DNA of 64,000 nucleotides from Cellvibrio sp. pealriver (lineage in GTDB: Bacteria > Pseudomonadota > Gammaproteobacteria > Pseudomonadales > Cellvibrionaceae). Under the pieces are notes generated by a model. That model had not been told where the DNA came from. It did no database searches and saw only the letters and a program-made list of their open reading frames with translations. The stretch spans positions 4,290,395 to 4,354,394 of the forward strand of contig NZ_KQ236688.1 of NCBI RefSeq assembly GCF_001183545.1, read 5' to 3'. Each line of letters opens with the position of its first letter. The first letter of the stretch is position 1. Of this stretch, positions 45,114 to 52,922 are shown in pieces. The position numbers and the translations under genes were made by a program.

Positions 45114-45707
45114 ATGTCCGCATTGGATGAGTTAAAGCAGCATTTGGAGCAGGGGCAGGTATACCGCAGGGGTGATCTGGCGCAGTGGAGTAATGCTGTT
45201 GATCGCCACTTGAGGCTGCTAGTAAAAGATGGAACCTTACAAAAAGTCTCCCAAGGCGTTTACGTCTGCCCCAAGAAAACGTCTTTTGGTAAAGCGGTAC
45301 CAGAGGATCACAAACTGGTGGAAGCCTTCTTAAAAACGGACGATTTTTTATTGTTTTCTTCAAATGCCTACAACGCATTAGGTGTTGGGACAACCCAGCT
45401 CTACAACGAGCAGGTTGTCTACAACCGCAAACGCCACGGTAAGTTCAAGCTGGGGAACCGTACCTTCAACTTTCAAATGAAGCCTTACTTTCCCAGAGAA
45501 GTTTCAAAAGAATTTCTGTTGGTTGATCTGGTGAACAATGTAAATAAATTGGCAGAAGACCAGAGTGCGGTGTTAGAGCGTGTTAGTCGCGTCGCCGCCA
45601 ATATGGACTTATCTTCTTTAAAAAATGATGCTCAACTGTATGGTGGTGTTAGAGCCAAAAAACTATTTGCAGAAATTAATAATAAAGTAGTGACACATGC
45701 CGCTTGA
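45114..45707 (+). CDS. abiEi: AbiEi-type antitoxin (DUF6088-like)
   Basis: 197 residues from ATG 45114. An N-terminal winged helix (YRRGDLAQWSNAVDRHLRLL, VSQGVYVCP) leads into the AbiEi-type domain (FLLFSSNAYNALGVGTTQLY, then HGKFKLGNRTFNFQMKPYF). In type IV toxin-antitoxin systems AbiEi represses the operon and counters the toxin without binding it stably. It overlaps the toxin start by 11 nt, the usual coupling. More AT-rich than the lysR gene before it, suggesting acquisition. Confidence 0.85.
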   Translation: MSALDELKQHLEQGQVYRRGDLAQWSNAVDRHLRLLVKDGTLQKVSQGVYVCPKKTSFGKAVPEDHKLVEAFLKTDDFLLFSSNAYNALGVGTTQLYNEQVVYNRKRHGKFKLGNRTFNFQMKPYFPREVSKEFLLVDLVNNVNKLAEDQSAVLERVSRVAANMDLSSLKNDAQLYGGVRAKKLFAEINNKVVTHAA

Positions 45708-46647
45708 TTATTTGCATCACCATGAAGATTACAAAGATCTCATTCGCACGGTTGCTGAAGAAAAAGGCATAGCGCCTGATCTGGTAGAAAAAGACTACTG
45801 GATCATGCACTGCCTTTATGGCCTTGCTCAGCAGGGCTATTCATTTGAGTTAAAAGGCGGGACGAGTCTGTCGAAAGGTTTTAGGATTATTCATCGCTTC
45901 TCTGAAGATATTGATATTCGTATTGAACCGCCTGCTGGAACTACCGTAGCTACCGGAAAAAATCAAAACAAAGACCAGCACTGTGAAAGCCGAAAGGCTT
46001 TTTATGATCAGCTTGCTAAAGAAATTGTTATTGATGGGATTGATGAAGTTGTAAGAGATCACAGCTTCGATGATGAAAAATTCCGTAGTGCGGGTATTCG
46101 CTTGAAATATTCCAGCGCTAATCCGATTTCTGTTGGTATTAAAGATGGTGTGTTATTGGAAGTAGGGTTTGATACCGTAACACCGAACAGGCGAATCGAT
46201 ATCAGTTCATGGGCGCTGGATTTTGCCAAGCAGCATGACCTACCGGTCATAGATAACCTGGCCACAGCGATCCCCTGCTATGAACCGGGTTATACCTTTG
46301 TCGAAAAGCTACAAACGATAGCGACTAAATATAGAAATCAACAAGAACGCGGCGGTATGCCTAAAAACTTTATGCGGCATTACTACGACGTATATTGTCT
46401 GCTTGAAGATGAAAGTGTTAAGTCATTTATCGGTACAGGTGCATACCACGCCCACAAGCTTGCACGCTTCCCCGAAAAAGATTATCAAATACCAATCGCT
46501 GCGAATGAAGCTTTTATTTTGTCTGATGCTGCTACGAAGAAGTTGTACAAAGAAAACTATCTGGCAACATCGGCTTTGTATTATCAGGAGCAACCGAGCT
46601 TTGATGTGTTACTAGAGCGAATTCGTTCGGTGATTGATGAGTTGTAA
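45697..46647 (+). CDS. abiEii: AbiEii/AbiGii-family nucleotidyltransferase toxin
   Basis: 316 residues. Motifs of AbiEii toxins are all present: EKDYW (31-35), GGTSLSK (54-60) and the metal-binding SEDID (69-73) of the DNA-polymerase-beta fold, plus a later R-GG-MPKNFMRHYYDVYCL block. Such toxins transfer nucleotides, for example to tRNA acceptor ends, and some pairs abort phage infection. With no catalytic residue missing, the pair looks intact. Confidence 0.9.
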   Translation: MPLDYLHHHEDYKDLIRTVAEEKGIAPDLVEKDYWIMHCLYGLAQQGYSFELKGGTSLSKGFRIIHRFSEDIDIRIEPPAGTTVATGKNQNKDQHCESRKAFYDQLAKEIVIDGIDEVVRDHSFDDEKFRSAGIRLKYSSANPISVGIKDGVLLEVGFDTVTPNRRIDISSWALDFAKQHDLPVIDNLATAIPCYEPGYTFVEKLQTIATKYRNQQERGGMPKNFMRHYYDVYCLLEDESVKSFIGTGAYHAHKLARFPEKDYQIPIAANEAFILSDAATKKLYKENYLATSALYYQEQPSFDVLLERIRSVIDEL

Positions 46648-46700
46648 ATATTTTTCGCGGTTATGTTGTGTAATGGAGTTATCTGCAGATAAGTGATATT
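46647..46700 (+). repeat. 54-bp repeat, copy A
   Basis: Begins at the AbiEii stop codon and matches 55676-55729 at about 39 of 54 positions without gaps, best across CGGTTATG-N2-GTGTAAT. The two direct copies bracket the orphan genes and the sigma-54 exporter operon. Confidence 0.5.
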
Positions 46701-46917
46701 CATTGCCATTGTGCTAGTAGGTTGCTAGAGAGCTTGCGAACCGCAACAGTCTAAAGGTCAGCAGTGTTCTGCCTTTCGTTCCCTCAGCATAAAATGACTG
46801 CCGAATGAAAGCCAGTAATGACGTGTGACTGGAAGATGTGTTATTAAATTACCACCCTTAAAGCTTAGACAGAAAAATTCCGTAGTGAAGTACGGAAAAG
46901 TTCCATCTAATTACATT
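46701..46917. other. Intergenic stretch before the first cassette-like gene
   Basis: 217 bp without a credible gene. It contains a perfect 7-bp hairpin TTCCGTA-N6-TACGGAA at 46878-46897 and a GCAG-TGTT-CTGC hairpin near 46765. No T-tract follows either, and no promoter was recognised. Confidence 0.3.
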
Positions 46918-46937
46918 GTTAGAGATAAGGAGTAAAA

Positions 46938-47237
46938 ATGAGCAATTGGTATTTTAAAGAGCTGGGTGATGGAGTTGCTGCATTTGGACCTAGCACTAAA
47001 ATTCATGAGGTTTTTATTCAGCTAGCCCAATCAGGAATGGATATGATGGAAATAGCTGTGTTCTCACATTATGACTTAAAACGAAATATGGTCACTCTTT
47101 ACTTTACACCAGAAGCGGAAATACTAGCTCGGAGTTATGGTGCATCTACTTGTGAAAAGCCTGAGCCAAAAGAAGGGTTCTCTCTTTTGGTCGGGGAATT
47201 TGGTATTTTGAAGAAACACTTTCCAAACTACAATTAG
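46938..47237 (+). CDS. Orphan small protein in cassette-like context
   Basis: 99 residues with a strong AAGGAG 6 nt before the ATG. Not recognised. No signal peptide or membrane segment; mixed alpha/beta composition with VTLYFTPEAEILARSYG in the middle. GTTAGAGAT stands 12 nt before the start and its exact complement ATCTCTAAC 16 nt after the stop, the arrangement expected of an integron gene cassette with its own attC. No toxin or enzyme motif seen. Confidence 0.6.
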   Translation: MSNWYFKELGDGVAAFGPSTKIHEVFIQLAQSGMDMMEIAVFSHYDLKRNMVTLYFTPEAEILARSYGASTCEKPEPKEGFSLLVGEFGILKKHFPNYN

Positions 47238-47252
47238 CGTTTTTAAAAAGTA

Positions 47253-47290
47253 ATCTCTAACAAATCGCGCCCCTGCGCTCAGCGTTATGC
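47253..47290 (+). other. attC-like site between two orphan genes
   Basis: ATCTCTAAC at 47253-47261 (R''-like, RYYYAAC) and GCGTTATGC at 47282-47290 (R'-like) flank a GCGC-CCCT-GCGC hairpin. At under 40 bp it is shorter than normal attC sites (about 57 bp or more), so it is either degenerate or a chance resemblance. Confidence 0.35.
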
Positions 47291-47314
47291 CTTTATATAT
47301 GAGAAATTAATACT

Positions 47315-47908
47315 ATGAAGTTATTACTTGCACTATCTATTTTCTTTATGTCTGTCTGTGTTTTTGCTGATACTGAAAGGGGTATTAAAAACTATAAAGC
47401 AATCGTTACTGGTGAGAAGAAATACGAGTCTCTGAGTAAGCCAGAGATTGCAGAGGTAGATAGAGTTGTTGCAATGATTAATTCTGGTTTTTTAATTATT
47501 CCTGCGGTCCCATTTAAACCATCTGAGGAAGAACTTGATGATGGTTATAGTGCTGCAGTCACGTATGCAAATGGATCCACGATTAATGGGCAAAAAGCAG
47601 ATCCGTGCATCCTTGCAAACTTAATGGCTGGAGACAATATGCGAGGAGATGGAGCTGCTAGGGCGGGGTTTCAATCCTGTATTGTTGGTGGCGGTGGAGT
47701 AATTGGATCAACCTACAAGGTTCAAGCGGTATCAAAAAACTCTTCGGTATTTGTTGTGGCTGATACTGCTTATTTTGCAGCTTCATCATGCCCCGGAATC
47801 AACGAAGGTGATCAAGTAACATTTGTGCCTGACGCTTATTCCACGTGTGCAGGTAGAACTTTTGTAAATGTGCAAAAAGAAATCATCTGTCGCTTAAAAT
47901 GCAGCTAA
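47315..47908 (+). CDS. Orphan secreted Cys-containing protein
   Basis: 197 residues with a clean signal peptide (LLLALSIFFMSVCVFA). The mature part has six Cys (in DPCIL, QSCIV, SSCPG, STCAG, IICRL and a final LKCS), likely disulfides, and a Gly-rich VGGGGVIGSTYKV turn. Not recognised. It lies between GTTATGCC (47284) and GCCTAAC (47919), roughly complementary borders, so it may be a second gene cassette. Only a weak ribosome-binding site is visible. AT-rich compared with flanking core genes. Confidence 0.6.
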   Translation: MKLLLALSIFFMSVCVFADTERGIKNYKAIVTGEKKYESLSKPEIAEVDRVVAMINSGFLIIPAVPFKPSEEELDDGYSAAVTYANGSTINGQKADPCILANLMAGDNMRGDGAARAGFQSCIVGGGGVIGSTYKVQAVSKNSSVFVVADTAYFAASSCPGINEGDQVTFVPDAYSTCAGRTFVNVQKEIICRLKCS

Positions 47909-48108
47909 TAATTGTTTTGCCTAACAAGCGACTGTGGTAAAAAATAAATTGATTTGATATCAAAATCACTCTTCTTTTTTGTTGTGCACCGTGCCCCAAT
48001 GTGTGCAATTGGCCGATCGCTGGCATTGATCTTCAAATAGTTTTGAACAACGCGTAGGTTGGGCATGGCTGCCCAGCCTGCATAAGCGCAACATTTCCTT
48101 CTTCCCAT
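47905..48108 (-). CDS. Possible 67-residue protein
   Basis: Minus-strand frame from ATG 48108 with a strong GAGGAGA 6-7 nt upstream, opening MGRRKCCAYAGWAAMPN; basic, no recognised domain, running into the attC-like half site and sharing 4 nt with the end of the gene on the other strand. The ribosome-binding site is the only support. Confidence 0.25.
   Translation of the reverse strand: MGRRKCCAYAGWAAMPNLRVVQNYLKINASDRPIAHIGARCTTKKKSDFDIKSIYFLPQSLVRQNNY
47919..47940 (+). other. attC-like half site after the secreted orphan gene
   Basis: GCCTAACAAGCGAC is a typical R''-L'' start of attC sites. A possible R' partner GTTGGGC occurs at 48057-48063, but arms between them are not clearly complementary. 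Confidence 0.3.
48055..48078. repeat. REP-like palindrome
   Basis: AGGTTGGGCA-TGGC-TGCCCAGCCT, 9 of 10 pairs, 4-nt loop. It looks like a repetitive extragenic palindrome; no second copy was noticed in the window. Confidence 0.4.
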
Positions 48109-48125
48109 GTATCACTCTCCTCACC

Positions 48126-48171
48126 TGTCCGCTCCGTTCAAATTAATCGTAGCGGACACTTTCTGCGGACA
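48126..48171 (+). promoter_or_regulatory. Repeated TGTCCGC/GCGGACA half-sites, candidate enhancer sites
   Basis: TGTCCGCT (48126-48133) and AGCGGACA (48151-48158) form a perfect dyad, and GCGGACACTTTC occurs twice in tandem (48152-48163, 48165-48176; period 13). They lie about 75-120 bp before the sigma-54 promoter candidate, the usual distance for NtrC-type enhancers. Confidence 0.5.
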
Positions 48172-48246
48172 CTTTCCAATTACTCAACATCGCTACGCGA
48201 ATAAAAAAATTCTTATAAAACATTGGGTTAAAAATTTTCTGCGCAG

Positions 48247-48263
48247 TTGGTACGGGCTTTGAA
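48247..48263 (+). promoter_or_regulatory. Candidate sigma-54 promoter of the exporter operon
   Basis: TTGGTACG-N4-TTGAA, that is GG-N10-GA against the GG-N10-GC consensus. Transcription would start near 48274, about 22 nt before the HlyD-type gene. The last but one gene of this operon encodes a sigma-54 activator. Confidence 0.6.
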
Positions 48264-48295
48264 CTACTAAAGCAAAAGTCCCTGAGTGATGTTGT

Positions 48296-49573
48296 ATGAA
48301 TATGAAAATTGCTGATACCTCTGCGCAGGATCTTATGCTGGGTCAAGCGAGCCGCAAGAACAGGCGCATTGTTATTGTGGGCGCAGTGGCGTTGTTGGTT
48401 GGTGTTGTTGTGTCGGCGTTTATTTATGTGGCCGATGTGTCTATGTCGGGGCTGGTGGTGGAGCGGTCTGCGATTCGCGTGGCGACAGTGGAGCGCGGCA
48501 CCTTGGTGCGAGAAGTGGTTTCACAGGGAAAGATTGTGGCAGCCAATAGCCCCACTTTATTTAGCCCCGAGCAGGGGTATATCGATCTGGCGGTGAAAGC
48601 GGGCGATACGGTGGCGCGCGATCAGGTGCTCGCCACTATTGTTAGCCCGGATTTAAATGAATTACTCGCGCGGGAAATGGCCAACCTCACACGTATTGAC
48701 GCTGATCTTGGCCGCCAAAAAATAGAATCAAAACGTCGCAAATTGGAGCTGGAGCAAATTATCGCTATGGCGTACGTGAGCGAAAAAGCCATGATGCGCG
48801 AAAAGCTGCGTGCAGATGAAGCCATCAGCAAAAAACTTATCCGGCAGCTGGATTACGAAAAAGCAGTGGATGATCTGGAGCGCGCCAAATTGGAGTTGAT
48901 ACAAGCCAAACAAAATGGCGAGCTTGCGAATGAGTCACTGGGGTTTGATGTTGAATCGTTGGAACTGCAACTCAAAAGCCAGCAGCTTTTGGTGGATGCG
49001 TTACAACGGCGTGTGCATGAATTAACGATTAAATCGCCGGTGTCCGGCATGGTGGGGAATGTTCAGGTGATTAACAAGCAGGCTGTTGCCGCTAATCAAG
49101 CGCTGATTACTGTTGTTGATTTGAGTGCGTTTGAAGTGGAGGCGATAGTGCCTGAAGGTTTTGCAGATGACATAGCGCCACTCATGCAAGCAGAAATTAC
49201 CTTGGGGGGAGCAGCTTACCCCGGCATGGTTACCGCTATATCGCCTGAGGTGGTTAACGGCGGTGTCAGTGCGCGTATTCGTTTCACCGATGTGTTGCCT
49301 GAAAATCTGCGCCAGAGTCAGCGTTTGACTGCGAAGATTTTTTTGGAAAATAAACCCAATGCGCTCATTGTTAATCGCGGTTCATTCTTTGATGGTTTCC
49401 GTGGCCATGTTTACAAATTGCAAAATAATAAAGCGCTACGTGTGCCTGTGGTGCTCGGTGGCTCAAGTCTAAAGCACATTGAAATTATGGATGGTTTGCA
49501 AGAAGGTGACAGCATCATCATTTCTTCACTTGCGACTACAGCCACAGACGAACAAATTTTGGTAACAGATTAA
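48296..49573 (+). CDS. HlyD/MacA-type periplasmic adaptor protein
   Basis: 425 residues: a short cytosolic N-terminus, one membrane segment (about 26-46), a lipoyl half-motif (EQGYIDLAVKAGDTV), a long coiled-coil hairpin (about 110-225), the second lipoyl half (IKSPVSGMVGNVQVINKQAV) and beta-barrel domains. Links an inner-membrane ABC transporter to an outer-membrane channel; no channel gene is present here. First gene of the operon, 17 nt before the ATPase gene. Likely sigma-54 controlled. Confidence 0.88.
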   Translation: MNMKIADTSAQDLMLGQASRKNRRIVIVGAVALLVGVVVSAFIYVADVSMSGLVVERSAIRVATVERGTLVREVVSQGKIVAANSPTLFSPEQGYIDLAVKAGDTVARDQVLATIVSPDLNELLAREMANLTRIDADLGRQKIESKRRKLELEQIIAMAYVSEKAMMREKLRADEAISKKLIRQLDYEKAVDDLERAKLELIQAKQNGELANESLGFDVESLELQLKSQQLLVDALQRRVHELTIKSPVSGMVGNVQVINKQAVAANQALITVVDLSAFEVEAIVPEGFADDIAPLMQAEITLGGAAYPGMVTAISPEVVNGGVSARIRFTDVLPENLRQSQRLTAKIFLENKPNALIVNRGSFFDGFRGHVYKLQNNKALRVPVVLGGSSLKHIEIMDGLQEGDSIIISSLATTATDEQILVTD

Positions 49574-49590
49574 TTTCAGGAGAAAGCTCC

Positions 49591-50334
49591 ATGTTGAAAA
49601 TGCAATCCGTAAAAAAAATATACCGAGCCGACATGATTGAAACCCATGCCTTGCGCGATTTTAATCTGGAAGTAAAAGAAGGTGAGTTTGTTGCCGTGAC
49701 TGGGCCGTCCGGTTCCGGGAAAACCACTTTTCTTAATATCGCCGGATTATTGGAAACCTTTGAAGAGGGGCGGTATTGGTTGGATGGAAACGATGTCAGC
49801 CAGTTAAACGACAATGTTCGCTCAAAATTGCGCAATGAAAAAATCGGATTCATTTTTCAGGGGTTCAACCTGATTTCTGATCTCAACATTTTTGACAATG
49901 TGGATGTTCCGCTGCGCTACCGTGGGTTTTCTTCATCAGAAAGAAAAAAACGCATTAATAACGCACTGGAGATGGTGGGGCTGGCCGCGCGTGCGCGCCA
50001 TTTGCCGTCACAATTATCGGGTGGGCAACAGCAGCGGGTTGCCATTGCGCGTGCGCTTGCCGGTGAACCTAAATTTTTATTGGCGGATGAGCCAACCGGA
50101 AACCTTGATTCGCTGATGGCGCGACAAGTCATGGAGATGCTTGAAGAGATCAATAAAAACGGAATGACTATTGTGATGGTAACTCACGATCCGGATTTGG
50201 CGCGGCGTGCGCACCGCAATATACAAATCGTAGACGGGCAGGTCACTGATTTTAAAATTTATGAATCTTATGTTGATTCGCATGGCACGGCTAATTCAGA
50301 TAGCGCAAAACATTTGACGGCAAATAGCCTTTAG
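49591..50334 (+). CDS. ABC transporter ATP-binding protein (MacB/LolD type)
   Basis: 247 residues. Walker A GPSGSGKTT, Q-loop FIFQGFNL, signature LSGGQQQRVAIARAL, Walker B LLADEPTGNLDS and the switch His in VMVTHD. This subgroup powers mechanotransmission exporters for peptides, macrolides or lipoproteins. GGAGAA before the ATG. Pairs with the two permeases that follow. Confidence 0.93.
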   Translation: MLKMQSVKKIYRADMIETHALRDFNLEVKEGEFVAVTGPSGSGKTTFLNIAGLLETFEEGRYWLDGNDVSQLNDNVRSKLRNEKIGFIFQGFNLISDLNIFDNVDVPLRYRGFSSSERKKRINNALEMVGLAARARHLPSQLSGGQQQRVAIARALAGEPKFLLADEPTGNLDSLMARQVMEMLEEINKNGMTIVMVTHDPDLARRAHRNIQIVDGQVTDFKIYESYVDSHGTANSDSAKHLTANSL

Positions 50335-50339
50335 CCTTG

Positions 50340-51683
50340 ATGACATCAACAAAAGCGGAAGCGAAAAAAATGTGGAAATATTATTTGCGATTGTCGTTGC
50401 ATAGCCTGCGTAAAACACCTGTCTTGTCGCTACTTATGGTGCTTGCGATTGCAACGGGTATCGCTGCCAATTTGACAATTCTGACCATGCATTCCGTGGT
50501 GTCGAGCAATCCTTTGACCCATAAAAATGATCAACTTTTTGCGCTACAGCTCAATTCATGGGACCCCGAACGGGAATATTTTGACCTCAACGCTATTCCG
50601 CCGCAATTGACTTATCAGGATGCCAAGGCTCTGTATGATGCAAGCATGGCCAATGAAATTACCATCATGCGTAAGGCGGGTGTGGCTATTCAGCAGCCTG
50701 AATCCACCGAGCCACCCACGACCTACCATACACGTATGACCACGCGTGATTTTTTCAGCATGTTTGATGTGCAATTTATTTACGGTGGCTCCTGGAGTAA
50801 AAGCGCAGACGACGGTCCCGAACAGGTGGTTGTCATTAGTGAGGGGCTAAACAATAAATTCTTCAAAGGTGAGAATAGTTTGGGCCAAACTATTTTGATG
50901 GATGGTGAACTCTTTACGGTGATTGGTGTAGTCAGCGAGAGATGGCAGCTGGTGCCCAATGTTTACGATTTGAATAATCTGCCGTTTGAAGCAGCAGCTG
51001 ATGCTTACATTCCATTCTTTTTTTCTGCAGCCAAGCCTTATCAAGGCTGGGGCAATTTTCAGAATTGGGCAAATGAGGACATACGAAATCATCAGGATTT
51101 TTTACAAAGTGAGACTATCTGGATACAAGCCTGGGTTGGCCTTAATTCGGCAGAAAATCGTCAAGAGTTTACCCGGTTTTTGGAAAATTATATTTCCACC
51201 CAAAAAGAACAAGGCCGATTCAAGCGATCACCTGGTTATCAACTCAATACACCGCAAGAATGGTTAAACATTAATAATGTAGTGTCAAAAGACAACAAAC
51301 AGCTATTAATCATCTCCTTCGTATTTCTGATGATCTGTCTGGTAAATAGCACGGTGTTAATGCTGGCAAAATTTCTGCGCAAAGCACCGGAGGCGGGTAT
51401 TCGGCGGGCACTCGGCGCGAGTCGTCACTCGATCTTTTTTCAACACTTAACAGAAGCATTTGTTGTGGGCACTGCGGGTGCTTTGCTCGGTTTGCTCATG
51501 TCGCTCGGCGGGCTCGCTGCTGTGCGCGCGCTTTATAGCAACTATGAAAATGTTGCTGTCTTTAACGGTGTGACTATCGTCGCCGCCATGTTGCTCGCGT
51601 TGGCAGCAACGCTGTTGAGTGGTTTTTTACCTGCCTGGCGAATTAGTCGCGCAGCGCCCGCAAAATATCTCAAAACCCAATAA
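50340..51683 (+). CDS. FtsX/MacB-type ABC permease, first copy
   Basis: 448 residues. One N-terminal membrane segment (about 25-50), a large periplasmic domain of the MacB_PCD type, then three membrane segments in the FtsX domain (from about 320), with the sequence GIRRALGASRHSIF after TM2. ATG 50340 is 5 nt after the ATPase stop; ATG 50370, with GGAAG upstream, is an alternative start that removes a ten-residue polar lead. Forms a heterodimer with the next gene product, presumably. Confidence 0.85.
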   Translation: MTSTKAEAKKMWKYYLRLSLHSLRKTPVLSLLMVLAIATGIAANLTILTMHSVVSSNPLTHKNDQLFALQLNSWDPEREYFDLNAIPPQLTYQDAKALYDASMANEITIMRKAGVAIQQPESTEPPTTYHTRMTTRDFFSMFDVQFIYGGSWSKSADDGPEQVVVISEGLNNKFFKGENSLGQTILMDGELFTVIGVVSERWQLVPNVYDLNNLPFEAAADAYIPFFFSAAKPYQGWGNFQNWANEDIRNHQDFLQSETIWIQAWVGLNSAENRQEFTRFLENYISTQKEQGRFKRSPGYQLNTPQEWLNINNVVSKDNKQLLIISFVFLMICLVNSTVLMLAKFLRKAPEAGIRRALGASRHSIFFQHLTEAFVVGTAGALLGLLMSLGGLAAVRALYSNYENVAVFNGVTIVAAMLLALAATLLSGFLPAWRISRAAPAKYLKTQ

Positions 51684-51701
51684 CACCATCAGGATAATGT
51701 T

Positions 51702-52907
51702 ATGTTAGACCTCATTCCGATTTTGAAAAGTTTGTGGCGAAATAAAACCGGGCCGCTGCTGATTATTCTTCAGCTTTCGCTCACCATCGCTGTTGTCAGT
51801 ACGGCATTATTTGTTGTCAGCGAGCGCATAGCAAAAATAGAGCGGCCCAGTGGATTGGCAGAGGAAGAAATATTCAAGTTGTGGATGCGACAAAATGCTT
51901 CCGATTCAGATATGGAGAAAATCGTGAAAAGAGATATGGAGATTATTCGCGCAACACCGGGCGTTATTGAGGTTACACCTATATCAAGCCTGCCATTATC
52001 AGGGGGCGGATCTTCTTCATCACTCTACAAAGATCCGGACAATAAACTCGCGGATTTTCCCTCTGCAATTTATGAAATGAGCGAGCATGGACTAGCGACA
52101 CTCGGGTTAAGATTGCTAGAGGGACGAAATTTTAATGCAAACGAAATCAATTTTTTTGCACAAGAGAATACGCCTGCACAGAGCGTCGCGCTTATTACCC
52201 AAGATCTTGCCGAGAAGATATTTCCCAGTGAATCCGCTGTAGGCAAAACCGTATTTATGGGGAATCTACAACTGACCATCATCGGTGTTATTGAGCGCTT
52301 GATGGGCCCATGGCCTGACTCGGATTTTGCTACCAGCGCAACCATTCTTCCCGAGATTAGTAAAGACAACTCTATCAATTATCTGGTGCGAACCAATCCT
52401 GAACAGCGGGATGACATTATGCATTCTCTGGTTGAAAAGTTACGGTCAATCGACAGCACACGCTTGATTGGCGATGAAAAATCGATGGAGCAAATAAAAC
52501 GCGAGACCTACACCAGCGATTATGCAATGATCAAAATTTTATCGTTCGTTATATTTTTACTGACGTTCGTAAACGCCTTGGGGATTTTTGGCCTGACCAC
52601 GTTTTGGGTAACCCAGCGTCGCAAACACATTGGTATCCGGCGTGCGCTGGGTTCTACCAAGGCAGGTGTCATGCGCTATTTCATGCTGGAAAATGCCACC
52701 TTGGTGCTATGCTCTGCAATTATTGGTAGTGTTATCGCTTATGTGAATAGTAGCTACATGGCACGAACCCAGGGAATGGAATTGCTGCGCATGGAATATG
52801 TACTGATAACCATAGTTTTTATATTGTTGGTTACCTTGTTGGCTGCTTATTCGCCGGTTAGAAAAGCCGCGCAGATTTCACCTGTTGAAGCTGTCTCCAA
52901 TGTTTAA
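51702..52907 (+). CDS. FtsX/MacB-type ABC permease, second copy
   Basis: 401 residues, same architecture as the preceding permease but diverged: N-terminal membrane segment (about 18-42), periplasmic domain, three C-terminal membrane segments, and HIGIRRALGSTKAGVMRYF after TM2. AGGATAAT before the ATG. Two non-identical FtsX-type subunits with one ATPase suggest a heterodimeric exporter. Confidence 0.87.
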   Translation: MLDLIPILKSLWRNKTGPLLIILQLSLTIAVVSTALFVVSERIAKIERPSGLAEEEIFKLWMRQNASDSDMEKIVKRDMEIIRATPGVIEVTPISSLPLSGGGSSSSLYKDPDNKLADFPSAIYEMSEHGLATLGLRLLEGRNFNANEINFFAQENTPAQSVALITQDLAEKIFPSESAVGKTVFMGNLQLTIIGVIERLMGPWPDSDFATSATILPEISKDNSINYLVRTNPEQRDDIMHSLVEKLRSIDSTRLIGDEKSMEQIKRETYTSDYAMIKILSFVIFLLTFVNALGIFGLTTFWVTQRRKHIGIRRALGSTKAGVMRYFMLENATLVLCSAIIGSVIAYVNSSYMARTQGMELLRMEYVLITIVFILLVTLLAAYSPVRKAAQISPVEAVSNV

Positions 52908-52922
52908 ATGTGTGTGGGATGT

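Noticed and set aside
48126..48177. Insertion sequence end
   Set aside because: No transposase gene or second end nearby; kept only as an alternative to enhancer sites.
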